Shown: positions 1 to 5,720 of the stretch, in pieces
How positions within the stretch are numbered: the stretch's first letter is position 1
How the letters are laid out: every line of letters begins with the position of its first letter
NCBI GenBank assembly: GCA_013289785.1
Contig: JABCZE010000115.1
Location: 1-5,885, forward strand
DNA from: Vulcanimicrobiota bacterium
GTDB lineage: Bacteria; Vulcanimicrobiota; Vulcanimicrobiia; Vulcanimicrobiales; Vulcanimicrobiaceae
Direction: 5' to 3'
Length of the DNA: 5,885 bases
Made by a program: the position numbers and the translations under genes
Notes under the pieces: generated by a model
What the model was told of the DNA's origin: nothing
Seen by the model: the letters and a program-made list of their open reading frames with translations, nothing else
Database searches by the model: none

Positions 1-37
1 CGTTCGATAGCCATAGAGGCGCGATACGGCGCGCAAC

Positions 38-153
38 CCTTCGACTCCGCTCAGGGTGACACTGGGAGAGCTTAGGGTGACACTGGGAGTCCAAATTCCT
101 TAGCGCCTGCGCGAAGCGCAGTCCTGAGCGTAGTCGAAGGGTCAGGGTGACAC
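38..153. repeat. Intergenic repeat cluster: inverted repeat plus direct GGGTGACAC copies
   Basis: No gene is recognisable in positions 1-146. Seen directly: positions 38-56 (CCCTTCGACTCCGCTCAGG) are the reverse complement of positions 123-141 with one mismatch, giving a 19-bp inverted repeat about 66 bp apart. A 16-bp direct repeat, AGGGTGACACTGGGAG, occurs at 53-68 and 74-89 (period 21), and its first ten bases recur at 144-153. A small hairpin lies at 107-121 (CTGCGC-GAA-GCGCAG). This mixture of inverted and direct copies looks like a dispersed, REP-like intergenic repeat family, but only one cluster is visible here, so genome-wide dispersal is inference. The last copy runs into the proposed start of the biotin ligase gene. 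Positions 1-37 show nothing assignable. Confidence 0.7.
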
Positions 154-944
154 GGGGGTGGAGCGCCGAACGGTGGATCGTGCCGTATCGGAATGTGGCT
201 CGGGAGCTAGGGGACAGCCCGTTTGCTTCGATCGAGTACCGCGAAGAGACCGGGAGCACGAACGCGGATGCGGCCCAGCTGCTCGGCGACGATTCGTACG
301 GCGGTCACACGATCGTCGCGGAGTTCCAGCGCCACGGCGCCGGCCGCAAGGGACGAGCGTGGCACGCGATGCCGGGGACCGCGCTGCTCTTCAGCACGAT
401 CTTGCCGCGAAAGGTCGCTGTCGACCGGCTCTGGCTGGTGCCGTTTTGGGTCGCGCTCGCGGTACGAGCGGGGCTTCGCGAGTGCGGCGTGCCGGCGACG
501 CTCCAATGGCCCAACGATCTGCTGCTGCACGATCGTAAGTTGGGCGGGATTCTCTGCCAGTCGCGCGTGACCGCAGCGACGGCGCGCGTCGCCTGCGGCG
601 CCGGCATCAACGTCCACCACTTAGCGGGCGCCGCAACCGTCATCGAGCCGCCCCCGGCCTTCTGCGACGAGGTCGCGCACGTCGATCGCGCCGCGCTGCT
701 CGCTGCAATCCTGCGTGCGTACGACGCGACGCTCGCTCTGCTCGACGACGCGCCGGGCGTTACGAGGGCGTGGGAAGCGGCTGCCGAGCTGCCCGGACGG
801 CGCTATCGAGTCGCAAAAGACGACGGGCCAGAGCCTTTTGAGGCAACCGCGCAGTCGCTCGAAGAAGGCGGCGGCCTACGCGTAATTCGCGACGACGGGA
901 GCCGCGAAACGGTCGAGATGGCGGACGTGCGGATCTTGCGTTAA
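147..944 (+). CDS. birA: Biotin--[acetyl-CoA-carboxylase] ligase (class I, no DNA-binding domain)
   Basis: Activates biotin with ATP to biotinyl-5'-AMP and transfers it to the carrier-protein lysine of biotin-dependent carboxylases, in the cytoplasm. Seen in the 265-aa product: GSTN at 36-39; the biotin/adenylate loop GAGRKGR at 64-70 within AEFQRHGAGRKGRAW; WPNDLLL at 121-127 followed by KLGGIL at 131-136, which carries the expected catalytic lysine; and a small C-terminal domain with a GGGLRV strand. There is no N-terminal helix-turn-helix, so unlike E. coli BirA it should not be a repressor. The usual GRGR form of the loop is GAGR here; the arginine matching E. coli R118 is kept (R67). Start: GTG 147 has GAAGG six bases upstream, but both the start and this Shine-Dalgarno lie in the upstream repeat. 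GTG 180 (reading MPYRNVAREL) and GTG 195 are alternatives that leave the domain intact. The stop overlaps that of the convergent archaemetzincin gene. Confidence 0.92.
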   Translation: MTRGWSAERWIVPYRNVARELGDSPFASIEYREETGSTNADAAQLLGDDSYGGHTIVAEFQRHGAGRKGRAWHAMPGTALLFSTILPRKVAVDRLWLVPFWVALAVRAGLRECGVPATLQWPNDLLLHDRKLGGILCQSRVTAATARVACGAGINVHHLAGAATVIEPPPAFCDEVAHVDRAALLAAILRAYDATLALLDDAPGVTRAWEAAAELPGRRYRVAKDDGPEPFEATAQSLEEGGGLRVIRDDGSRETVEMADVRILR

Positions 945-1480
945 GAACTGCGCGCGCGGGCCAGGCGGCGGTCGCAAATCTCGCAGAAGTGCGGCATCTT
1001 ATTATCCGTCTCGAAGATCGAGTTGGAGTAGTACATCGCGCAGCGCGCGTTGTAGCAGTGCTTGAGCCCGAAGGTGTGCCCCAGTTCGTGAACGCACTCT
1101 TTGAGCGTCCGCTGGAAGAGCACGTTGAAGTCGCTCGCCTCGCCGTAAAAATCTGAGCGAAGCCGGTGCACGGAGACGACCGCGATGGCCTGCGCCTCGT
1201 CGGCATCGCCGAAGACGAACCGGTGCGACGTCTTGTACAGGTCGAAGTCGGTGATCGCCAGGACGGCGTGACCGGGCTCGGGGTGCGCCCGCTGCACTTT
1301 GGCAATCAGGGTTGAGACGAAAAGCTGCCCGCGCGTGGCGTTGAGCGTGCTGCGCGGCACGACGAGCGATCGTTCGACGCGCGCACCGGCGATGAAGCGT
1401 TCCTCGAGGCACGGGGCGAGACGGTCCAAAAACACGTGGTCGACAGTGTTGATCGGCACGATGCGGATATCGCAATCCAT
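941..1480 (-). CDS. amzA: Archaemetzincin family zinc metalloprotease
   Basis: A 179-aa metallopeptidase of the archaemetzincin (AMZ, peptidase M54) type. Seen directly: HELGHTFGLKHC at 131-142, giving the catalytic HExxHxxGxxH zinc site (H131, E132, H135, H141). It continues into the family's cysteine cluster: C142, four residues, C147, then A and M149, sixteen residues, and C166-x-x-C169, which in known members binds a second, structural zinc. The methionine after the third histidine fits the Met-turn of metzincins. The N-terminal half (MDCDIRIVPI) matches the small AMZ fold with no added domain. No signal peptide or membrane segment is visible, so it is probably cytoplasmic. ATG 1480 is the natural start; no strong Shine-Dalgarno is seen. 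The physiological substrate is not known for bacterial members. It is transcribed divergently from acpS, and its TAA shares TTAA (941-944) with the birA stop. Confidence 0.93.
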   Translation of the reverse strand: MDCDIRIVPINTVDHVFLDRLAPCLEERFIAGARVERSLVVPRSTLNATRGQLFVSTLIAKVQRAHPEPGHAVLAITDFDLYKTSHRFVFGDADEAQAIAVVSVHRLRSDFYGEASDFNVLFQRTLKECVHELGHTFGLKHCYNARCAMYYSNSIFETDNKMPHFCEICDRRLARARSS

Positions 1481-1546
1481 CTCGGGAAGCTAGGGTTCTC
1501 GACGAAAATCTAGGTGACCTGCGGCGCGGGCGTCGAAGTCGTCTCG
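1481..1546. promoter_or_regulatory. Divergent gap between amzA and acpS, presumed to hold both promoters
   Basis: These 66 bases separate two genes reading outward, so promoters for the archaemetzincin gene (minus) and for acpS-nnr (plus) should lie here or extend into the coding ends. The stretch around 1491-1512 is the most AT-rich part, but I see no convincing -35/-10 pair and no operator palindrome. GAAG at 1535-1538 lies eight bases before the preferred acpS GTG and is its likely Shine-Dalgarno. The assignment rests on gene orientation only. Confidence 0.35.
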
Positions 1547-1909
1547 GTGATCGTCGGTGTCGGCCTCGATGTGGCTCAAGTGTCGCGTTATCGGTTCGGT
1601 GAGCGCGAGCTCGCGTGGTTCGCGCGCAAAGTCTACACCGAGCGCGAAATGGCCTACGCCATGCGCAAGCGCAACTGGGCGGAGCGCCTCGCGGGATTCT
1701 TTGCCGCCAAGGAGGCGACGCGCAAGGCCTTCGGGCACGCGATTCCGTGGCGTAGCGTCGGCGTCGGGCACGAGCGCAGCGGCAAACCCATCATCGAACT
1801 GTTCGGTTGGGCCGAACGCCTGCCCCACGAGCGCGGCGTGCGCACGATCCATCTGACGATTACGCATAGCGCCGAGATCGCCGCCGCGGTCGTGATCTTA
1901 GAATCATGA
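1547..1909 (+). CDS. acpS: Holo-[acyl-carrier-protein] synthase
   Basis: Transfers 4'-phosphopantetheine from CoA to the serine of acyl carrier protein, making active ACP for fatty-acid synthesis. With the start used here the product is 120 aa, close to the 120-126 aa usual for AcpS. Seen: MIVGVGLDVAQVSR at 1-14, whose D8 is the expected Mg2+ ligand; FFAAKEATRKAF at 51-62, with E56 the second metal ligand; and LTITHSAEIAAAVVI at 103-117, the conserved C-terminal strand motif. The start was chosen because family members begin directly with the M-I-x-G-I-G-x-D block and because GTG 1547 has GAAG eight bases upstream. An in-frame GTG at 1514 would add 11 residues lacking family similarity. The TGA overlaps the ATG of nnr by four bases (ATGA, 1906-1909), indicating co-transcription and translational coupling. 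Confidence 0.94.
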   Translation: MIVGVGLDVAQVSRYRFGERELAWFARKVYTEREMAYAMRKRNWAERLAGFFAAKEATRKAFGHAIPWRSVGVGHERSGKPIIELFGWAERLPHERGVRTIHLTITHSAEIAAAVVILES

Positions 1910-3399
1910 TCTACGTCCTCACTCCCGAGCAGATGCGCGCCGTCGATGCTGCGGCCGTCGAGCAGGTCGGAACGAACAAGCTGATGCGCAATGCCGGGCG
2001 CAGGATTGCGAAGCGCTTAAGAGCGCTCGCGAAACCCGGTACGAGAATCGTCGCCTTCGCCGGTCCCGGTAATAACGGCGGCGACGCGTTCGCCGCGCTC
2101 GCCGAGCTCGCGCCGGAGTACGACTGTACGGTGGCCGCCGATCCGGCGACGCAGGGATCCGAAGCGCGCGATGCGGCGCGCGCTCGCGCAAAAAAGGCCG
2201 GCGTCTCGATCGTTGCGCTGCCGGCGGACGAGGACAAGGCACGCGCGCTGCTCGAGAACGCCGTCGGCGTCGACGGAATGTTCGGAACCGGGGCGCGGCT
2301 GCCGCTTCCGGAGGCCTATCGCCACCTCGCGCGGGCGCTCGACGGACGGGAGCGCGCGGTGCTGGCGATCGATATTCCCAGCGGTATCGATGCGCTCACC
2401 GGCGCCGTGAGCAACGACGCGGTGCGCGCGACGCTCACCGTCACGCTCGCCGCCGCGAAGCCCGGGCTCTTGCTGGAGCCGGCGCGCGAATACGTGGGCG
2501 AGCTGTGGCTCGCCCGGATCGGGATCGACGACGCGCTGCTCGCCGCGCAACCGCGCACGTTCGCTACGCTCGATAACGCAGAGTTTATGAAACTCTTGCC
2601 GCGACGCGCGGCCGATACCGACAAGCGCGCGGCCGGTGCGCCGCTGATCATCGCCGGGTCGGCACAGTTTCCGGGCGCGGCAGTTCTCTGCGCTCGTAGC
2701 GCGGCACGCGCCGGCGCGGGTTACGTTACCGTCGCTACCTCGAGTTCTGCAGCCGGCATCTTGCGAACGCATCTCGTCGAGCAAGTCGTCGTCGCGCTTG
2801 CTGACGACGCGCAGCCCGAGGCGGTCGCACAGGAACTCCTCGACATTTCGAAGCACAACGGCGCCGTCGCGATCGGCCCCGGGTTGGGGCTCGACGATCG
2901 CACCGGCGACATCTTCCGGCTCTTTCTCGAGAAAAACCAATTGCCGGTGGTCGTGGATGCCAGCGGTCTCTTTCATTTGAGCAAGCACCTCGATCTGCTG
3001 CGCGGCAAGCCCTGCGTCGTGACGCCGCACGCCGGGGAGTTCGCGCGGCTCTCGGGGCGCGGCACGATCGCGCCGGGCACGCGCGTGGAACGCATCATGG
3101 AGTTCGTCGACCGAACCGGCATCACAACGCTGCTCAAAGGCTCGGACACGCTGATCTACGACGGAACGACCGTCCATATCAACCCCACCGGGACCAACGC
3201 CCTGGCAACGGCGGGAACCGGCGACGTGCTCACCGGTATCATCGCAACGCTCCTGGCACAGGGCCTGTCACCGGTCGACGCGGCGCGCGCCGGTGCGTAT
3301 TGGCACGGCTTGGCGGGCCAGTACGCCGCGACGGAACGCCGCATCGGCGTGGTGGCGGGCGACGTTATCGATGCGCTCGGCGAGGCGCTTCCAGGCTAG
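1906..3399 (+). CDS. nnr: Bifunctional NAD(P)H-hydrate epimerase / ADP-dependent (S)-NAD(P)H-hydrate dehydratase
   Basis: Repairs NADH and NADPH damaged by hydration: the N-terminal domain interconverts the R and S hydrates and the C-terminal domain dehydrates the S form using ADP. At 497 aa it is a full two-domain protein, like E. coli Nnr (YjeF). Epimerase domain (about 1-215): LMRNAGRRIA at 26-35, GPGNNGGDAF at 53-62, DGMFGTGARLP at 123-133, and DIPSGIDALTG at 156-166. Dehydratase domain (about 225-497), a ribokinase-like fold: GSAQFPGAAVL at 251-261, GPGLG at 324-328, DASGL at 351-355, TPHAGEF at 373-379, LKGSDTLIYDG at 410-420, and NALATAGTGDVLTG at 431-444 with D440 as the expected catalytic aspartate. 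The usual LMENAG is LMRNAG here. No frameshift or truncation is seen. It forms an operon with acpS, a pairing common in bacteria. Its TAG shares CTAG with the stop of the opposing small gene. Confidence 0.95.
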   Translation: MIYVLTPEQMRAVDAAAVEQVGTNKLMRNAGRRIAKRLRALAKPGTRIVAFAGPGNNGGDAFAALAELAPEYDCTVAADPATQGSEARDAARARAKKAGVSIVALPADEDKARALLENAVGVDGMFGTGARLPLPEAYRHLARALDGRERAVLAIDIPSGIDALTGAVSNDAVRATLTVTLAAAKPGLLLEPAREYVGELWLARIGIDDALLAAQPRTFATLDNAEFMKLLPRRAADTDKRAAGAPLIIAGSAQFPGAAVLCARSAARAGAGYVTVATSSSAAGILRTHLVEQVVVALADDAQPEAVAQELLDISKHNGAVAIGPGLGLDDRTGDIFRLFLEKNQLPVVVDASGLFHLSKHLDLLRGKPCVVTPHAGEFARLSGRGTIAPGTRVERIMEFVDRTGITTLLKGSDTLIYDGTTVHINPTGTNALATAGTGDVLTGIIATLLAQGLSPVDAARAGAYWHGLAGQYAATERRIGVVAGDVIDALGEALPG

Positions 3400-3602
3400 G
3401 AGGCTTTCGTCGCCGCCGGTTTCTTTTTGCCCTTTTTGCGCTTCATCACTCGTTTTGTGTCGGCATCTTCTAGTGCGGCATGCCTTGCTTGCGATTTTCT
3501 AATCAGGTCCCTGGGCATGGCAACGATTTTGCTCAGGGCCTTTCTAAGGCGCGCGAACGGTCCCGAGCGCTTCTTCTTCCGCCGCTTCTTTGCATTTGCC
3601 AT
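3396..3602 (-). CDS. Small, highly basic protein of unknown function
   Basis: I do not recognise this 68-aa product. It has 26 Lys/Arg and only 4 acidic residues. The charge is concentrated in an N-terminal block (AKKRRKKKR at 4-12) and a C-terminal block (KRKKGKKK at 54-61), flanking a short amphipathic-looking middle (about 16-45) that begins FARLRKALSKI. There is no signal peptide, membrane segment or cysteine. Such a protein could bind nucleic acid or the ribosome, but that is inference from charge. ATG 3602 lies three bases after the trpA TAG with no clear Shine-Dalgarno, suggesting translation by reinitiation as the last gene of the trp operon. Codon use differs from its neighbours: AGA twice, AGG twice, CTA and many AAA; positions 3401-3600 are 109/200 G+C, lower than the flanking genes. 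It could be a recent or lineage-specific gene, or a chance frame. The exact stop-to-stop fit with nnr and the spacing to trpA favour a real gene. Confidence 0.6.
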   Translation of the reverse strand: MANAKKRRKKKRSGPFARLRKALSKIVAMPRDLIRKSQARHAALEDADTKRVMKRKKGKKKPAATKAS

Positions 3603-3605
3603 ACG

Positions 3606-4400
3606 CTACGCAGCACCGAGTGCTGCGATCAGGGGCGCGACGAAGTCGCGAACGCGCGCGGCCGCCGCTTGCCCGCGCGTGCCGGCGTACGAGTCGATCA
3701 GCGCGCTGCCCACGACGACCGCGTCGGCGAGCGGCCCGACGTCGCGCACGTCTTGCGGCCGGCTCATTCCAAAGCCGACGGCGAGCGGTTTACTCGTAAG
3801 GTCGCGCAGCGAGGCCAACTGACGGCGCAGCGGCGCAAAATCCGGAGCTTGCCCGGCCCCGGTGACGCCGAGCCGCGAAACGACGTAAACGAAGCCGGTC
3901 GCCGCATGGGCGATGCGCGCCGCGCGCTCGTGCGGGGTCGAGGGTGCGACGAGCAGCGGCATCGCCAATCCACGCGCTGCCAGCGCGGCACGCAGCTCCG
4001 CGCTCTCTTCCAGCGCGACGTCGGGAACGATCGCGCCGGCGATGCCGGCTGCCGCCGCTTCGCGCGCAAACCGCTCGACGCCGAACTGATAGACCGGATT
4101 ATAGTACGTAAAGAGCACGATCGGTGCACAGCGTTCGCGGCACTGCGATGCAAGCTCGAGCACGCCGCGAAGATGCGTCGCGCCGCCCAGCGCCCGCTGA
4201 CCGGCCGCAGCGATCGTCGGGCCGTCGGCGAGCGGGTCGCTGTATGGAACTCCCAACTCGATGACGTCTGCGCCGGCGGCGCTCAACGCCGACAGAATGG
4301 CTTCGGTCGTCTCGAGATCGGGATCCCCCGCCATCACGTATGGCACGAACGCCAAGCGCTTCTCGCGGCGCGCGCGCTCGAAAATCTCGTCTAGTGTCAT
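3606..4400 (-). CDS. trpA: Tryptophan synthase alpha subunit
   Basis: Cleaves indole-3-glycerol phosphate to indole and glyceraldehyde-3-phosphate; indole is channelled to TrpB in the alpha2-beta2 complex. The 264-aa TIM barrel is complete. Seen: FVPYVMAGDPD at 18-28; VIELGVPYSDPLADGP at 46-61, with catalytic E48 and D59 (E. coli E49 and D60); FTYYNPVYQFG at 97-107; the flexible loop region VPDVALEES at 125-133; VSRLGVTGA at 174-182; VGFGMSRPQDV at 208-218, the phosphate-binding turn; and ADAVVVGSALI at 226-236. The start ATG 4398-4400 is fixed by family length and by the ATGA overlap with the frame that precedes it. This start codon lies inside the left arm of the inverted-repeat element separating it from trpB, so access to it could depend on RNA folding. 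Three bases separate its stop from the next gene. Confidence 0.96.
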   Translation of the reverse strand: MTLDEIFERARREKRLAFVPYVMAGDPDLETTEAILSALSAAGADVIELGVPYSDPLADGPTIAAAGQRALGGATHLRGVLELASQCRERCAPIVLFTYYNPVYQFGVERFAREAAAAGIAGAIVPDVALEESAELRAALAARGLAMPLLVAPSTPHERAARIAHAATGFVYVVSRLGVTGAGQAPDFAPLRRQLASLRDLTSKPLAVGFGMSRPQDVRDVGPLADAVVVGSALIDSYAGTRGQAAAARVRDFVAPLIAALGAA

Positions 4401-4549
4401 GAACCAGGAGTTCCTTGCAAAAGATCACGAGGGATTTTTGGTCGAATCGAGGCGCGATGAGGGAGCAACGCCGTAGCGTTGTGACCGAAGAGCAACGAAG
4501 AGTCGAGCAAAAAGACCCGTGAGATTTTGTAAGTGAACTCCTGGTTCAT
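4397..4549 (-). CDS. Possible 50-aa peptide encoded inside the trpB-trpA element
   Basis: An uninterrupted frame runs through the whole inverted-repeat element in the mRNA sense: ATG at 4549-4547, four bases after the trpB TAG, and TGA at 4399-4397 overlapping the trpA ATG as ATGA. The product starts MNQEFTYKISRVFLLDSS and ends RDLLQGTPGS. It has no tryptophan codons, so it is not a Trp attenuator peptide. No domain, signal peptide or metal-binding motif is visible. There is no Shine-Dalgarno before its ATG, but the closeness to the trpB stop would allow reinitiation. Codon use is AT-rich and unlike the trp genes. Whether the peptide has a function is doubtful; the frame may matter mainly because ribosomes crossing it would melt the hairpin and be delivered to the trpA start. 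Confidence 0.35.
   Translation of the reverse strand: MNQEFTYKISRVFLLDSSLLFGHNATALLPHRASIRPKIPRDLLQGTPGS
4411..4416 (-). promoter_or_regulatory. Candidate trpA ribosome binding site at the base of the hairpin arm
   Basis: On the mRNA strand AAGGAA lies 10 bases before the trpA ATG and is the best Shine-Dalgarno match there. It straddles the inner edge of the perfect inverted-repeat arm (4391-4413), and the start codon itself lies in the arm. If the hairpin forms, site and start would be partly paired; ribosomes arriving from trpB or the 50-codon frame would open it. Pairing is read from the sequence; the effect on translation is inference. Confidence 0.4.
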
Positions 4550-4553
4550 GACA

Positions 4554-5720
4554 CTAGCATCGTCCGATGTCTTTGTCGCCCCGGCCGCTGAGGTTCACCA
4601 GAATCAAATCGTCCGCGCCGCGGTCCGCCGCCAGTCTGCGCGCGAACGCGATTGCGTGCGCGCTCTCCAGCGCCGGCAGAATTCCCTCGGAACGCGCGAA
4701 GCCGTGGAAGGCTTCGACGGCTTGCGCATCGGTAACGTTCACGTACGTGGCGCGGCCGCTCTCTTTGAAGAACGCGTGCTCCGGCCCAACGCCGGGATAG
4801 TCGAGGCCGGCGCTAATCGAGTGCGTCTCGCGAACTTGGCCCTCTGCACTCTGCAGTAAATAAGAGCGCGAGCCGTGCAATACGCCCACGCTTCCCGCCT
4901 GCAGCGACGCGGCGTGCTCCTCGCCGTCCAGGCCTTTGCCGCCGGCCTCCACACCCCAAAGCTTCACCTCGGCGTCGTCCACGAAACCGGCAAAGATGCC
5001 CATCGCGTTGCTGCCGCCGCCCACGCAGGCGATTACGTCGCTGGGCAAACGGCCGTAGCGCTCCAAGGTTTGGCGGCGCGCTTCGACGCCGATGATCTTT
5101 TGGAACTCCCGCACCATGAAGGGATAGGGATGCGCTCCGACAACGCTGCCGATCACGTAGAACGTATCCTCGACGCGCTGCGCCCAGACGCGAAAGGCTT
5201 CGTTGGTCGCATCCTTGAGCGTCTGCGTTCCGCTGGTTACGGCGTGCACGTTTGCGCCCAGCAGACGCATCACCTCAACGTTGAGCGCCTGCCGCTCGAT
5301 GTCGCGCGCGCCCATATAGACGTCCACCGGCAAGCCGAACTTCGCGCCGACGGTCGCCGTCGCAACGCCGTGCTGTCCGGCGCCGGTCTCGGCCAGCAGC
5401 CGGCCTTTCCCCATGCGCCGCGCGAGCAGTGCCTGACCCACCGTATTGTTGATTTTGTGCGCGCCGGTATGATTGGTGTCTTCGCGCTTCATCACCAGCG
5501 GCACGGGCGAAACGTCGGCGGCATATCGCTGCGCGCGGTAGATCGGCGAGGGACGGCTGACGAAATCGCGGAGTACCGCATGGTATTCATCCCAAAAAAC
5601 AGGATCGGCAAAAGCCGCCGTCATCGCGCGTTCGAGCTCGTCGAGCGCGGCGATCAAAACTTCGGGAACGAAGCGCCCGCCGAACTCACCGAAGTAGCCG
5701 CGCGCGTCGGGTGCGCTCAT
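4554..5720 (-). CDS. trpB: Tryptophan synthase beta subunit
   Basis: PLP enzyme that condenses indole from TrpA with L-serine to give L-tryptophan. The start used gives 388 aa, near the usual ~397. Seen: [13 protein letters not shown] at 8-20, the typical TrpB N-terminus; HTGAHKINN at 84-92 with PLP-binding K89 (E. coli K87); AETGAGQHG at 110-118 with catalytic E111 (E. coli E109); the phosphate-binding GGGSNAMG at 234-241; [12 protein letters not shown] at 345-356; and SGRGDKD at 378-384. These mark the canonical TrpB1 class that pairs with TrpA, not the TrpB2 class. ATG 5720 was chosen because it overlaps the trpF TGA (ATGA) and the family match begins right after it; the frame stays open upstream to 5831 only as arginine-rich shadow sequence of trpF. 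Its TAG lies inside the right arm of the inverted-repeat element. Confidence 0.96.
   Translation of the reverse strand: MSAPDARGYFGEFGGRFVPEVLIAALDELERAMTAAFADPVFWDEYHAVLRDFVSRPSPIYRAQRYAADVSPVPLVMKREDTNHTGAHKINNTVGQALLARRMGKGRLLAETGAGQHGVATATVGAKFGLPVDVYMGARDIERQALNVEVMRLLGANVHAVTSGTQTLKDATNEAFRVWAQRVEDTFYVIGSVVGAHPYPFMVREFQKIIGVEARRQTLERYGRLPSDVIACVGGGSNAMGIFAGFVDDAEVKLWGVEAGGKGLDGEEHAASLQAGSVGVLHGSRSYLLQSAEGQVRETHSISAGLDYPGVGPEHAFFKESGRATYVNVTDAQAVEAFHGFARSEGILPALESAHAIAFARRLAADRGADDLILVNLSGRGDKDIGRC

Larger units (their letters stand above)
4391..4557. mobile_element. Inverted-repeat (MITE/REPIN-like) element between trpB and trpA
   Basis: Seen directly: positions 4391-4413 and 4535-4557 are perfect 23-bp reverse complements, with core GAACCAGGAGTTC/GAACTCCTGGTTC. 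Similarity between the arms continues imperfectly inward (CAAAA, TCNCACG, TTTTTG, TCGA blocks) to a central hairpin at 4466-4481 (CAACGC-CGTA-GCGTTG), so nearly the whole segment can fold into one long imperfect hairpin. Positions 4401-4550 have 76/150 G+C, lower than the adjoining genes. The palindrome TCATGA stands at both ends (4397-4402 and 4546-4551) and could be a target duplication. Deleting 4401-4549 leaves CTAGTGTCATGACACTAG, a perfect palindrome joining the trpB stop to the trpA start by 4 nt. There is no transposase, so if mobile it would be non-autonomous. An alternative is a resident regulatory hairpin. The arms contain the trpB stop and the trpA start codon. Confidence 0.7.

Noticed and set aside
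1..75. Open frame entering from the left edge and ending at TAG 73-75
   Set aside because: More than half of it runs through the repeat cluster, and the translated stretch has no recognisable motif; not enough to call the end of a gene.
760..1305. Minus-strand frame of 181 codons overlapping birA and amzA
   Set aside because: It overlaps the archaemetzincin frame on the same strand and the biotin ligase on the other, and its product is low-complexity Ser/Arg/Thr.
1514..1546. Earlier GTG start for acpS
   Set aside because: It adds 11 residues before the M-I-x-G-x-G-x-D block with which AcpS proteins begin, and it lacks a Shine-Dalgarno.
2017..3177. Minus-strand open frame of 386 codons across nnr
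   Set aside because: It is antisense to a fully motif-supported Nnr; the product is arginine-rich and low in complexity with no recognisable domain.
3480..4394. Plus-strand open frame of 304 codons across trpA
   Set aside because: It lies antisense to a trpA gene with all catalytic motifs, and its arginine-rich product shows no family motif; long shadow frames are expected in GC-rich DNA.
4397..4557. Tryptophan attenuator between trpB and trpA
   Set aside because: The frame has no Trp codons, the element lies inside the operon instead of upstream, and no stem followed by a U-run at a terminator position is seen.
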